This document shows positions 24,408 through 32,896 of a stretch of 35,301 nucleotides of DNA, in pieces (position 1 is the first letter of the stretch; the number at the start of each line of letters is the position of its first letter). This stretch comes from Streptomyces sp. sk2.1 (GTDB lineage: Bacteria > Actinomycetota > Actinomycetes > Streptomycetales > Streptomycetaceae). A program made the position numbers and the translations under genes. The notes beneath the pieces were generated by a model. The model saw only the letters and a list, made by a program, of their open reading frames with translations, did no database searches and was not told the DNA's origin. The DNA lies in assembly GCF_008120935.1 (NCBI RefSeq), contig NZ_RDBO01000020.1:398148-433448 (forward strand), in the 5' to 3' direction.

Positions 24408-25334
24408 ATGACGGCGCTTCCCGGGCCGCTCCAGAGCATGGTCTTCAGGAACGCCGACCTTCCGGCGCTCTTCCACCACACGGACGAGATCGCCGTCGCG
24501 AGCCAGCGGGAGGCCGTGAACACCACCCGCATTCAACTGATCCTGCTGGTCGTGGGTGCTGTCCCGGCCGCGGTCCCATGGCACGCGACGATGGGTGACA
24601 CGTTTCAACTCGTCGACGCCGCAGGCGTGTTGGCCTACCTGGGTGTCCTGATCACGACGTACCTCTCCGCCCGGCGCAAAGCAAAGTCGCAATGGCAACT
24701 CAACCGCTCGGCGGCAGAGTTCATCAAGTCGATGTGCTGGCGTTACTCGGTGCACGGGGCGCCTTTCGACACCGGTACCCAGCATCCGGAGGCGGTGTTC
24801 GCCAACCGCCTCGAAGAAGGGCTCCAGGAACTCCGGAAAGTGGGCTGGGCCGACCCCCGCGATCTGACGGCGGATTCCGGCGGGCTCATCACCGAGTCCA
24901 TGCGCGAGTTGCGGGGAAAGGCATTCACCGTACGTAAAGAGACGTACGTGCGGGACCGGCTCATCGAGCAGAGAAGTTGGTACCGCAGGCGTCAGGAGGT
25001 GTCGCGGCGGGCCACCCTCGTCTGGTCGACCACCATCGCCGCGCTGACCGCGCTCGCCCTGGTCCTCGCCCTGCTGAGGATGTTCTCCGTCGCCCAGTCC
25101 TTCGCCCTGACGGGGGTGCTGTCGGGGGCGGCCGCGGCCTGCCTGGCGTGGAACGAGATGCGGCGGCACCACCCGCTGATCTCGGCGCACTCGCTGGTCG
25201 AGCAGGACCTGGAGGCGATGCAGGTGGCGATGGAGACCACGCTGACCGAACGTCAGTGGCCGCGGGCGGTCTTCGAGACCGAGCGCATCGTCTCCCCGCA
25301 ACACACCGACTGGCTGGCCCGGCACCAGATGTGA
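24408..25334 (+). CDS. DUF4231/SLATT-type four-helix membrane protein
   Basis: 308 residues starting at ATG 24408, with GGGAG upstream. Two hydrophobic helix pairs are visible, at about 41-60/68-87 and 203-224/230-248. Between them lies the DUF4231 hallmark NRSAAEFIKSMCWRYSVHGAPF (from residue 99) and a charged helix-rich segment. DUF4231 belongs to the SLATT group of membrane modules, proposed to act as pore-forming effectors partnered with SLOG nucleotide sensors or other signalling enzymes in conflict systems. It is divergent from the Fxs precursor gene and convergent with a SLOG-type gene, which makes such a partnership plausible. An in-frame GTG at 24378 is a weaker start. The effector role is family-level inference. 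Confidence 0.82.
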   Translation: MTALPGPLQSMVFRNADLPALFHHTDEIAVASQREAVNTTRIQLILLVVGAVPAAVPWHATMGDTFQLVDAAGVLAYLGVLITTYLSARRKAKSQWQLNRSAAEFIKSMCWRYSVHGAPFDTGTQHPEAVFANRLEEGLQELRKVGWADPRDLTADSGGLITESMRELRGKAFTVRKETYVRDRLIEQRSWYRRRQEVSRRATLVWSTTIAALTALALVLALLRMFSVAQSFALTGVLSGAAAACLAWNEMRRHHPLISAHSLVEQDLEAMQVAMETTLTERQWPRAVFETERIVSPQHTDWLARHQM

Positions 25335-25467
25335 CGTGGTGCGTTGCGCCGCGCGAGGCGGCGCCGCACCGGACGCGGCGCGACGCCGGATGTGCCGCGG
25401 CATCGCGCGGGGTGACGCCGGCCGGGTACGGGCGGCCTCGCCCGACCGGTCGGCCGTGCCCGGCCGG
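25335..25467. other. Convergent intergenic region with CCGACCGGTCGG palindrome
   Basis: This GC-rich gap separates two converging stops. CCGACCGGTCGG (25442-25453) is a perfect 12-base palindrome and may be part of a shared terminator. Nothing coding is evident. Confidence 0.35.
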
Positions 25468-25947
25468 TCAGCCGCGCTCCACGCCCTCGCGCCAGATCAC
25501 CGTGACGGGACGGCCCAGACTGCGGGCGTACGTCACGATGTCGCCGGTGCCGCCGAGGCCGCGGGCGGGCCGGCCGTCCCACACCGCGAGCAGCCGGTCG
25601 CAGTGGTCGGCGATGTACGCGCCCGCGGCGTAGTACGCCTCGTCGGTGGAGTGCGGGTAGTCGAGCCTGACCTCCCGGACCGCCCGGTCCTTGAGGGCCC
25701 GGTAGCGGGCGAGTTCGTCGGCGTCGGCGAAGGAGGACTCGTAGTCGCCGCTGGGGATGACCACGGTCAGTTCGGCGCCGCGGGCCAGGGCGATGTCGGC
25801 GAAGAGCTGGTCGGCCCCCACCGCCAGGCTGGAGAAGGCCTCCAGGGAGCCCTCCAGGCCGCGGAAGGCCGCCCGCAACCCGTCGAGCACATGGGCGTGG
25901 GCCTCCTGCGGGATGCTGCGATGACCGGTCACTCCGATGCGTTTCAC
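25468..25947 (-). CDS. SLOG-superfamily (LOG/DprA-like) putative nucleotide-binding protein
   Basis: 159 residues from the GTG at 25947. It opens with KRIGVTGHRS (residues 2-11), a first strand and glycine loop of Rossmannoid SLOG proteins. It then has FSSLAVGADQLFADIAL (38-54), VVIPSGDYESSF (62-73) and the closing pattern LLAVWDGRPARGLGGTGDIV (119-138), all typical of small SLOG proteins. These bind or process nucleotides; relatives sense TIR-made NAD derivatives in Thoeris or are paired with SLATT membrane effectors. Here it faces the SLATT gene tail to tail and is within 2 kb of TIR-bearing Fxs genes. The ribosome site is weak. The ligand is unknown. Confidence 0.8.
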   Translation of the reverse strand: MKRIGVTGHRSIPQEAHAHVLDGLRAAFRGLEGSLEAFSSLAVGADQLFADIALARGAELTVVIPSGDYESSFADADELARYRALKDRAVREVRLDYPHSTDEAYYAAGAYIADHCDRLLAVWDGRPARGLGGTGDIVTYARSLGRPVTVIWREGVERG

Positions 25948-26157
25948 GGACCTGGAACCCCCTGAGGTGTCTGCCGGGGGCCCGGCCCGGGGTGTCCCCC
26001 GGCGGTACGACCGCCCCCGTGTGCTCCTGCGTGACCGACCTGTACCCCACATCCTCTCAAAAGCCGCGGGGTGTGCGGGAGCCCCCGCCCAGGATTCGGG
26101 CAGGGGCTCCGCCTCGGTCGACCTCGCGTTCGAGGGTGGGACCGGTGTGCCGGGGTG

Positions 26158-27057
26158 TCAGAAGACGCTGACCCCGTACGCGCTGAGCGCCTCGGTGACC
26201 GGCTGGAAGTACGTCGTGCCGCCCGAGGAGCAGTTGCCGCTGCCGCCGGAGGTGAGGCCGATCGCCCTGGAGCCGGAGTAGAGCGGGCCGCCCGAGTCGC
26301 CGGGCTCCGCGCAGACGTTGGTCTTGATCATGCCGTAGACGACGTCGCCGCCGCCGTAGTTGACCGTGGCGTTGAGGCCCGTGACGGAGCCGCTGTGGGT
26401 TCCGGTGGTGGAGCCCCGGCGGGTGACGGACATGCCGACCGTGGCGTTGGCCGCACTGGTGATGTCGACGCTGCCGACGGTGCCCGGGTGGGCGACCGCG
26501 GTGTTGTCGTAGCGGACCAGTCCGTAGTCGTTGGTCGGGAAGCTGGAGCCGACCGTCGGACCGATCTTCGTCGTCTTGGCGGAGTTGGAGTACCAGTCCG
26601 GGTAGCCGTCGGTGCAGTGACCGGCGGTCAGGAAGTAGTAGGTGGTGCCGCTGCGGACGTTGAAGCCCAGGGAGCAGCGCCAGCTGGGCGCGTAGATCGC
26701 GTCGCCGCCGGCGACCAGCTTGCTGAACTTCCCGGGGATGCGCTCGATCTTCAGGGCTCCCGCGTTGACCCCGGCGGTCTTCTTGATGTGCGCGATCTCG
26801 GCCTGCGAGACCGTGCTGTCGGCGGTGACCACGACCTTGCCGGTGGCCGGGTCGACGTTCCAGGCGGTGCCCGCCACGTCGGCGCCCAGGACGGCGTCGC
26901 TCGCGGCGGAGAGCTGCGCCGTGCTGAAGGTGGTGGCGGTGTCGGCCTGGGCGCTGGGGACGGCGAGCGCGGCGACGGAGACGAGGCCCGCCGCGACGGC
27001 CACGGCCCTGGCGCGTCTCGCGGTGCCGTTGAGGGGGGCGGTGCGCTTGATCCTCAC
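26158..27057 (-). CDS. sprB: Secreted serine protease, streptogrisin B-like (S1 family)
   Basis: 299 residues from the GTG at 27057, with GGAGGA seven bases upstream. A basic start and hydrophobic stretch (residues 17-38) form the signal peptide. Residues about 39-114 are the propeptide of alpha-lytic/streptogrisin proteases. The mature enzyme should begin near VAGGDAIY (115), giving 185 residues, the length of streptogrisin B. The triad is H147 (TAGHCTDG), D177 (NDYGLVRY) and S255 ([11 protein letters not shown]). Disulfide cysteines are C128/C148 and C249/C276. The sequence around [20 protein letters not shown] is almost that of streptogrisin B as I recall it. It digests extracellular protein. 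A seven-base dyad (27125-27131, 27148-27154) lies upstream; no promoter is clear. Confidence 0.95.
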   Translation of the reverse strand: MRIKRTAPLNGTARRARAVAVAAGLVSVAALAVPSAQADTATTFSTAQLSAASDAVLGADVAGTAWNVDPATGKVVVTADSTVSQAEIAHIKKTAGVNAGALKIERIPGKFSKLVAGGDAIYAPSWRCSLGFNVRSGTTYYFLTAGHCTDGYPDWYSNSAKTTKIGPTVGSSFPTNDYGLVRYDNTAVAHPGTVGSVDITSAANATVGMSVTRRGSTTGTHSGSVTGLNATVNYGGGDVVYGMIKTNVCAEPGDSGGPLYSGSRAIGLTSGGSGNCSSGGTTYFQPVTEALSAYGVSVF

Positions 27058-27243
27058 TTTTCATTCCTCCAAGGGGGAAATCGGGGGTCCGCCTGTGGGG
27101 TGGCCGGACCCGTGAGGCGCAGTCGTTCGCACGGCATGGGTCCGCGATGCGAACCTGCCGTGTTCCTGACAAGCGCTGTCCCGGAAGTATTCAAGGCGTT
27201 CAACTTGTGGCGCAAGAGGGCCCCATGGCCTGAACCTGTCATG

Positions 27244-27295
27244 CCCGGCGCGTGTACCCCGGTGCCGCTCGGGGCACCGGGGTACACGCGCCGGG
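27244..27295 (-). terminator. 23-bp perfect hairpin terminator after the LLM/DUF1684 operon
   Basis: The arms 27244-27266 and 27273-27295 are perfectly complementary over 23 bp around a six-base loop GCTCGG. The hairpin begins 21 bases after the DUF1684 stop on the minus strand and insulates the protease gene beyond it. There is no U-tract on the minus side. Confidence 0.9.
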
Positions 27296-27315
27296 GGGGG
27301 TGACGGCCCGGTGCG

Positions 27316-28131
27316 TCAGTGGTCGACGCGGTTGCGCTCCCCCGCCTCGACGGCGACGGAAAGGGTGTTGCCGGGCGGCGGGAAGGGGCAGATGAAGTGG
27401 TCCGCGAAGGCGCAGGGCGGCAACAGTGCCCGGTTGAGGTCGACCGTCACGCCGCCGTCGGCGTCCGGGGCGGCGGGCCGCAGGAAGCGGAAGCGGTAAC
27501 TGCTCCGGCCGCTGGTGGCGTCGGCGAAGACGGCCCAGAGCGAGCCGTCGGCCTCGACCGCCACCTGGAGGGTGTGCTCCGTGCCGTCGATCCCGAAGAC
27601 GATCTCGCCGGCGAGTCCGAGTCCGCGCTCGACCCCGTCGGCGTTCTCCACCCGGACCGTGCGGGAGGCGTCGTACGGGCGGAAGGTGCCCGGCAGCACC
27701 CAGCGGGGGTCGTACGGGGTGGCCTCGATGGTCCGGAAGGCGCGCCGCGCGGCGGAGGCCGGGTCGAAGTCCCGCACCGCCCACAGTCCTTCGCGGCTCA
27801 GCACGACCAGGCGCCGTTCGCCGTGCGCGACGCGGGAGCCGTCGATGGGGCCCCGGTCGGCGGTGAGGCGCACCCGGCCGGTGAAGGGCTCGCCGTCGAC
27901 GGTCAGTCCGTCCCCGTCGGTGGCGTCGAGCACCACCGCGTCGCCGTCCTCCCGCCACTGTCCGGGAATCCCGGGGATGCGGCCCTCCGGGTGGTCGGAG
28001 AGCCAGTGGGTGCCGGTGAGGGAGAGGGGGCCGTACGGTGCGGCGACCGCGGCGGTGCGCTTCTCGTGCCAGTGCTTCCAGTCCTGCGCCGCCTGCTCGG
28101 TGCCGTGCGGCTGCTGTGCGTCCGTGCTCAT
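27316..28131 (-). CDS. DUF1684 domain protein
   Basis: 271 residues starting at ATG 28131, four bases after the preceding gene's stop, so it is translationally linked to the monooxygenase upstream. DUF1684 features are the early GPLSLTGTHWLSDH (34-47), the central TPYDPRWVLPGTFRPYD and the C-terminal SYRFRFLRP, VDLNRALLPPCAFADHFICP and VEAGERNRV. There is no signal peptide. The biochemical function of DUF1684 is not known to me. Its place as the last gene of a flavin monooxygenase operon suggests a role in the same oxidation pathway. Confidence 0.88.
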   Translation of the reverse strand: MSTDAQQPHGTEQAAQDWKHWHEKRTAAVAAPYGPLSLTGTHWLSDHPEGRIPGIPGQWREDGDAVVLDATDGDGLTVDGEPFTGRVRLTADRGPIDGSRVAHGERRLVVLSREGLWAVRDFDPASAARRAFRTIEATPYDPRWVLPGTFRPYDASRTVRVENADGVERGLGLAGEIVFGIDGTEHTLQVAVEADGSLWAVFADATSGRSSYRFRFLRPAAPDADGGVTVDLNRALLPPCAFADHFICPFPPPGNTLSVAVEAGERNRVDH

Positions 28132-28135
28132 GCGG

Positions 28136-29437
28136 TCAACCCTTCCACACCGGCTCGGCGAGCCCGAGATGCGACCGCAGCGTGGGACCGCCGTATTCGG
28201 AGCGGAACGCGCCGCGCTCCTGGAGGAGCGGGACGACCCGGTCGACGAACTCGTCCAGCCCGCCCGGGGTGAGGTGCGGCACGAGGACGAACCCGTCGGC
28301 GGCGTCGGCGGCGACGAACTCCATGAGCCGCTCCGCGACCGTCCGCGGGCTGCCGACGAAGGACTGCCGGCCGGTCGCCTCGATGACGGTCTGCCGGGTG
28401 GAGAGCCCCTTCCGCTCGGACAGCGCGCGCCAGCGGGCGGCGGTCTCCAGGGGGTCGCCGTGCGACACCCGGCCCCGGGTGGCCGGGGCGCCGGGGTCCG
28501 GGTCGACGGCGGGGAGCGGTCCGTCGGGGTCGTGGCCGGTCAGGTCGCGGCCCCAGACCTGTTCCAGGGCCAGGATCGCGTTCTGCGGGGAGATCTGCTG
28601 GAGGCGGATCTCGGCCGCCCGTTCCTGGGCCTCGGCGTCGGTGTCGCCCAGCACGAAGGTGACCCCGGGCATGATCCTCAGCTCGTCCCGTTCCCGCCCG
28701 TGCTTCGCCAGTCGCGCCTTGACGTCGGCGTAGAACGCGCGGCCCGACTCCAGGGTGCCGTGCCGGGTGAAGATCACGTCGGCGGCGGACGCGGCGAACT
28801 CGCGCCCCTCCGCGGAGTCCCCCGCCTGGATGACGACCGGGTGGCCCTGCGGGGAGCGCGGGACGGTGAACTCGCCCTCGATGCCGAAGTGCCGGCCGTG
28901 GTGCGCGAAGGGGCGCGGGGTGCCGTCGGGGGTCCAGGTGTCCCACAGCTCGCGGGCGGTGGCGACGAACTCGGCGGCCCTGGTGTACCGGTGGGCGCGG
29001 TCGAGGTAGCCGCCGCGCCGGAAGTTCTCCCCGGTGAAGGCGTCCGGCGAGGTGACCGCGTTCCAGGCCGCCCGGCCCTCGCTGAGGTGGTCGAGGGTGG
29101 CGAGGCGGCGGGCCAGTTCGTAGGGCTCGTTGAAGGTGGTGTTGACGGTGGCGGCGAGGCCGATCCGGTGGGTGACGGAGGCCAGCGCGGCCAGCACGGT
29201 GAGGGATTCGGGCCGGCCCACCACGTCCAGGTCGTGGATGCGGCCGTGGTGCTCGCGCAGCCGCAGCCCCTCGGCGAGGAAGAAGAAGTCGAACAGGCCG
29301 CGTTCCGCGGTGCGGGCGAGGTGTTCGAAGGAGGAGAAGTCGATCTGGCTCCCGGCGCGGGGATCCGCCCAGACGGTGGTGTTGTTCACGCCCGGGAAGT
29401 GGGCCGCGAGGTGCATCGGCCGGGTCGTGGTGGTCAT
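28136..29437 (-). CDS. NtaA/SnaA/DszA-type flavin-dependent monooxygenase
   Basis: 433 residues starting at ATG 29437, overlapping the upstream stop by ATGA. It is a full-length member of the LLM (luciferase-like) subgroup that includes nitrilotriacetate monooxygenase and the dibenzothiophene sulfone enzyme DszA. Visible landmarks are NNTTVWADPRAGSQIDFSSF, LFDFFFLAEGLRLREHHGRI, the FMN region TVNTTFNEPYELARRLATLDHLSEGRAAWN, and YLDRAHRYTRAAEFVATA. It needs reduced FMN from a partner reductase. Its operon also has a second LLM enzyme and an FAD protein. Oxidative attack on an organosulfur or amine compound is a reasonable guess but not shown. Confidence 0.92.
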   Translation of the reverse strand: MTTTTRPMHLAAHFPGVNNTTVWADPRAGSQIDFSSFEHLARTAERGLFDFFFLAEGLRLREHHGRIHDLDVVGRPESLTVLAALASVTHRIGLAATVNTTFNEPYELARRLATLDHLSEGRAAWNAVTSPDAFTGENFRRGGYLDRAHRYTRAAEFVATARELWDTWTPDGTPRPFAHHGRHFGIEGEFTVPRSPQGHPVVIQAGDSAEGREFAASAADVIFTRHGTLESGRAFYADVKARLAKHGRERDELRIMPGVTFVLGDTDAEAQERAAEIRLQQISPQNAILALEQVWGRDLTGHDPDGPLPAVDPDPGAPATRGRVSHGDPLETAARWRALSERKGLSTRQTVIEATGRQSFVGSPRTVAERLMEFVAADAADGFVLVPHLTPGGLDEFVDRVVPLLQERGAFRSEYGGPTLRSHLGLAEPVWKG

Positions 29438-30519
29438 GCGCGTCCCCTTTCCGGGGCGTACCGGTCGGCCCGGGCGTACCGGTTGGCGGGACGGGCCAGG
29501 CCCAGGTGCTCGCGCAGGGTGCCGCCGGGATGGAAGGTGCGGAACAGGCCGCGGTGCTGGAGCAGGGCCACGGTGCCGTTGACGATCCGCTCGAGGTCGC
29601 GGCCGGGGGTGATGGGCGTGAGGTGGAAGCCGTCCGCCGCCCCGCCGCGGTGCCAGCGGGTGATCAGTTCGGCGAGGTCGACCGGGCCGCCCCGGTAGTA
29701 CGAGCCGCCGGCCGCGAGCGGGGGGCCGCTCTCCAGACCCGGTTCCGGGGTGGTCTCGATGTCGCCGAGGTCGACGGTGAGCGCGACCAGCACCCGGAGC
29801 GCGTCGGGGTCCCGTCCGTGCGCCGCGGCGCGCCGGCGCAGTTCGGCGCGGATCGCGGCGGCCCGTTCGGGCGCGGTGGCCCGTACCAGGACGACGTCGG
29901 CGTGGCGGGCCGCGACCTCCGTGGCCGGGCCGCCCGTGCCGTCGACGACGGTGACCGGGTGCCCCTGCGGGGGCCGGGGCACGATCGCCGGGCCCCGGAC
30001 CGAGAAGAAGGCTCCCTCGAAGTCGATGTGGTGCAGCTTGTCGCGGTCGACGAAGCGTCCGGTGGCGGTGTCCCGGATCTCGGCGCCGTCCTCCCAGCTG
30101 TCCCACAGCCGGGCCCCCGCGTCGGCGACCTCACCGGCCTCCCGCCACAGCTCGTCGGCGGGTGCCGCCGGGCGCCGGCCGAACAGCCGGGCCTCGGCCC
30201 CGGTGGTCGACACGTCGACGTACCAGCCCGCCCGGCCACGACTCACCCAGTCCAGGGTGGCCACGGCGGACGACACGTGGAACGGCTCGGTGTGGGTGGT
30301 GGTGACGGTGGGCACCAGGCCGATCCGGCGGGTGGCGGGCGCGACCCGGGCGAGCACGGCGAGCGCGTCGAGCCCCGGCCTGAGGAACGAGTCGCCGAGC
30401 GTGACGAAGTCGAGCGCCCCTCGCTCGGCGAGCCGGGCGAGGCCGATGTAGTGCCCCGGGTCGTAACGGGGCGGGCCGCCGATCTCGGCGGCCAGGTGCA
30501 GGGGGGCGGTCGCGGACAT
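29434..30519 (-). CDS. LLM-class flavin-dependent oxidoreductase
   Basis: 361 residues starting at ATG 30519, with GAAAGG upstream. A luciferase-like TIM barrel is indicated by LHLAAEIGGPPRYD, LARLAERGALDFVTLGDSF, RRIGLVPTVTTTHTEPFHVSSAVATLDWVSRGRAGWYVDVS and a late GFHLTPITPGRDLERIVN. It is shorter than the 433-residue partner downstream and belongs to the same NtaA-like branch. Its stop overlaps the partner's start, so the two are made together and may act in sequence on one substrate. Confidence 0.9.
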   Translation of the reverse strand: MSATAPLHLAAEIGGPPRYDPGHYIGLARLAERGALDFVTLGDSFLRPGLDALAVLARVAPATRRIGLVPTVTTTHTEPFHVSSAVATLDWVSRGRAGWYVDVSTTGAEARLFGRRPAAPADELWREAGEVADAGARLWDSWEDGAEIRDTATGRFVDRDKLHHIDFEGAFFSVRGPAIVPRPPQGHPVTVVDGTGGPATEVAARHADVVLVRATAPERAAAIRAELRRRAAAHGRDPDALRVLVALTVDLGDIETTPEPGLESGPPLAAGGSYYRGGPVDLAELITRWHRGGAADGFHLTPITPGRDLERIVNGTVALLQHRGLFRTFHPGGTLREHLGLARPANRYARADRYAPERGRA

Positions 30520-30570
30520 GGGTGTGACCTTTCGGGGAGGTGGGCCGGGCGGCTCCGGGCGGGAGCCCGG

Positions 30571-32424
30571 TCAGGTCCGGGGGCCGTCGTCGCGGACGAG
30601 GTCGCGGAGCAGGCGGAGCGCCGTGCGCGCGGTGGCGTCGTTCTGCCGGAAGGCCGGGCCGCCGGTGCGCGGCCGGGTGAACGCCGCGCCGGTGCGCGTG
30701 GAGGTGAACGGGCCCAGCGCGAAGCGGCGCGCGTGGGGGCGGCCGTCGCGGTACAGGACGCGGCCGTCGTCGGGGTCGACCGAGAGCAGCCCGGAGCCGG
30801 TGGCGGCGGCGCCGTCCGCGTACAGCTCCCGGAGCAGCGTGCTGCGGACGCGGTCCGGGGCGGGGTCCGGCAGGCGGGCCTCGACCAGGGCGCGGGCCGT
30901 CGTCCGCAGCCCCGGCACGGTGGTGCCGCCCGCCACGAAGAGGCCCCGCCGCTCGTCGGCCTCGACGGTCATCCCTGCGCCGATGAAGCGGACGACGCCG
31001 GCCCGCGAGAGGGCGAGCAGTCTGCGCAGCCGGGGTCCCGGCGGGCCGGAGGCGAGATGGCTGAAGAAGCCGTGCCACCAGTCCCCGGTGTCCCCGAGCC
31101 GGAGCAACTGCCCGTAGGCGGAGAGCAGTCCGAGGAAGACGGCGAGGTCCGGGCTGCGACCGGGGTCGTGGCGGCGTTCCAGGTCGGCGGTGATGTGGTC
31201 GCGCATCCCCTTCTGGAGCGCGTCGTACGAGGAGTGGCGCACCCCGTCCAGGGGGCGGTCGAGCGCTTCGAGGTCGAGGCGGTCCGCGGGGTCGGGCACG
31301 GCGGCCTCGACTAGGGCGCGCAGTTCGGGTCCGGCCGGGTCCGCGGCGGCGTACCGCGCCTCGAAGGCGGCCCGGTCGCCCCTGGTGCGTTCGGGGTGGG
31401 CGGTGAAGAGGCGGTGGTAGTGGGCGTGGCCGAGTTCCTTCGCGACATGCGGCCACACGTCCCGCCGGAAGTCGACCGGTCCGTCCTGCTTCAGCAGCGC
31501 CTCGGTCCGGTCCGGTCCGAGGAAGCGCGGCAGCACAGGCCGTTCGCCCTCCCAGGCGTAACCGATCTTGGAGTGGTACGGGACGCCCCGGCGCGATCCG
31601 ACGTACAGCACGGGTTCCCTGCCGGAGGGCACGTACTCGCCGGTCTCGTACCTGCCGCCGCGTCCCTCGGTGAGCAGCACCATGAGGTCGACGAAGGCGA
31701 GGCCGAAGCCCCGGACGAGGACCGGTTCGCCCCCGGGCAGTACGGACAGGTCGCTGTCGGCGGTGAAGTCCGGCGGCAGGTGGACGAGTCCGTGGCGGTC
31801 GGCGAACTCGGCCAGTCCGACGTGTTCCGGCTCCGGTTCGGCGTCGAGGTGGCCGATGGTGACGGCGACGGCGTCGGCGAGCAGCGGGGTGCCGTGCCCC
31901 TCCAGCCAGACGCGCTGGCGACCCTCGCGCGGTCCGGTGATCCGCAGGGCCCGGCCGCGGTGCCAGGTGACGTCGACGCCCTCCGGGAGCGCGGCCACCG
32001 CCCGCCCGTACACCCAGCGCAGATAGGCGCCCTGCAGTTGTCTGCTCGGGAAGGTGTCGCCCGTCAACGCCTCGATCTCGGCGCGGAGTCCGGGCTCGGC
32101 ACCGGCCTCGTCGGGGAGGGGCAGTCGTCCGTCCCGGATGTCCGCCGCCCAGGTGTGCAGCGCGGGCCCCGGGCGTACCGGGCCCTCCTGCCGGACCGTT
32201 TCGTCGGTGAACATCGTGACGTCCTCGGCCATGGAGTTCATCCACAGCAGCGGGGACTGGTCGTGCCGCCATACCCGTCCGCCGCCGGGCGGGTACGGGT
32301 CGACGATCCGGATGTCCAGGGGGCGGTCCCCGTACAGTTCGGGGGCGTTGGCGGCGATGCGCTCGATCAGGCCGGTGCCGCGCGGGCCCGCGCCTATGAC
32401 GACGAGCACCGGGGCCCGGCTCAT
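30571..32424 (-). CDS. FAD/NAD(P)-binding protein (NAD_binding_9 type)
   Basis: 617 residues starting at ATG 32424. Residues 7-16 (LVVIGAGPRG) are the dinucleotide-binding start, followed by DIRIVDPYPPGGGRVWRHDQ, a pattern of the FAD-NAD(P)-binding NAD_binding_9 family. Further on are VTIGHLD (a GxGxxG-like second nucleotide strand region), SYDALQKGMRD and a C-terminal segment ending FRQNDATARTALRLLRDL. It is first in the operon with two LLM monooxygenases. It could be an oxygenase or reductase acting on the same compound. The start lacks a clear ribosome site but overlaps the stop of a small upstream ORF (32421-32519), suggesting translational coupling. A longer start (TTG 32577) is possible but less likely. 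Confidence 0.82.
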   Translation of the reverse strand: MSRAPVLVVIGAGPRGTGLIERIAANAPELYGDRPLDIRIVDPYPPGGGRVWRHDQSPLLWMNSMAEDVTMFTDETVRQEGPVRPGPALHTWAADIRDGRLPLPDEAGAEPGLRAEIEALTGDTFPSRQLQGAYLRWVYGRAVAALPEGVDVTWHRGRALRITGPREGRQRVWLEGHGTPLLADAVAVTIGHLDAEPEPEHVGLAEFADRHGLVHLPPDFTADSDLSVLPGGEPVLVRGFGLAFVDLMVLLTEGRGGRYETGEYVPSGREPVLYVGSRRGVPYHSKIGYAWEGERPVLPRFLGPDRTEALLKQDGPVDFRRDVWPHVAKELGHAHYHRLFTAHPERTRGDRAAFEARYAAADPAGPELRALVEAAVPDPADRLDLEALDRPLDGVRHSSYDALQKGMRDHITADLERRHDPGRSPDLAVFLGLLSAYGQLLRLGDTGDWWHGFFSHLASGPPGPRLRRLLALSRAGVVRFIGAGMTVEADERRGLFVAGGTTVPGLRTTARALVEARLPDPAPDRVRSTLLRELYADGAAATGSGLLSVDPDDGRVLYRDGRPHARRFALGPFTSTRTGAAFTRPRTGGPAFRQNDATARTALRLLRDLVRDDGPRT

Positions 32425-32519
32425 CGGGGGCCCGCCGCGCGGTGCGGGCGGGCACCGGCCGTCGGAGGGCTCCCGGCGGGAGGGCGGGGCGGGAAAAGGG
32501 GATCGGGCTGCGCGGGCAT
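32421..32519 (-). CDS. Possible 32-residue ORF coupled to the FAD-protein gene
   Basis: ATG 32519 is preceded by GGAG with seven-base spacing, and the reading frame ends in a TGA that overlaps the next gene's ATG. The peptide begins MPAQPDPLFPPRPPAG and is proline/arginine-rich with no recognised motif. Since the downstream gene lacks its own ribosome site, this ORF may deliver ribosomes to it. It could equally be chance in GC-rich DNA. Confidence 0.4.
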   Translation of the reverse strand: MPAQPDPLFPPRPPAGSPPTAGARPHRAAGPR

Positions 32520-32611
32520 GCGAAGGCTCCGTGGATGCAGAGATCGGACACGGGGCGTGCCTTCGGCGTGAACACAACGCGGACCGGGCCCCTCAGCACC
32601 GGTCCGCTCCG

Positions 32612-32641
32612 AGACAACCGCTGTTCACCGCGGGCTGTCAA
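32612..32641 (-). promoter_or_regulatory. Candidate promoter of the LLM operon
   Basis: On the minus strand a consensus -35 TTGACA (32636-32641) is followed after 18 bases by TTGTCT (32612-32617), a weak -10. The predicted start lies near 32605, about 85 bases before the small ORF. A GGACCGG/CCGGTCC dyad (32581-32587, 32599-32605) lies just downstream and might fold in the 5' untranslated region. Confidence 0.45.
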
Positions 32642-32677
32642 GCCCGTCCACACTGTGAGCCGTACGTCCGGGCCCGG

Positions 32678-32706
32678 TTGACGGGTCACCGGATGCCTGT
32701 TCCACT
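32678..32706 (+). promoter_or_regulatory. Candidate promoter giving a leaderless leader-peptide transcript
   Basis: TTGACG (32678-32683) and TCCACT (32701-32706) are separated by exactly 17 bases. The expected transcription start seven bases later falls on or next to the A of the leader-peptide ATG (32713), so the transcript would be leaderless, as is frequent in Streptomyces. Confidence 0.5.
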
Positions 32707-32712
32707 TGGGCC

Positions 32713-32784
32713 ATGCATTCGCAGCAGTGGCTGGTCAAGCGCTCCCACATCGACTTCGGTCGCGTGTGGTCCGCCTCCTGTTGA
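32713..32784 (+). CDS. Putative cysteine-type leader peptide
   Basis: A 23-residue peptide that starts MHSQQW and ends LVKRSHIDFGRVWSASC. This matches by eye the family of short actinobacterial leader peptides with pattern RRHIDLxRVxSAxC that precede sulfur-assimilation and monooxygenase operons, where translation of the cysteine codon is thought to sense cysteine supply. It has no ribosome site; the promoter placement suggests a leaderless start. Unusually, no gene lies downstream on this strand, only a palindromic terminator about 115 bases on, while the monooxygenase operon runs the opposite way. It may be an orphan, or a small regulatory RNA with a peptide. Confidence 0.7.
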   Translation: MHSQQWLVKRSHIDFGRVWSASC

Positions 32785-32896
32785 GCCGACCCCCTGCGCC
32801 CTCGCGTCTTCCCGCCCCGCCCCGTGCGCGGCGTCCGAGCAGTTCTCCCGCGTGCCCGCGCGTGCCCAACGCCGCCTTCCCCTCCCCTCGTTCCAC

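Noticed and set aside
32425..32577. N-terminal extension of the FAD/NAD(P) protein from TTG 32577
   Set aside because: The extension is arginine/proline-rich and precedes the normal glycine-rich nucleotide-binding start; the family usually begins just before that motif.
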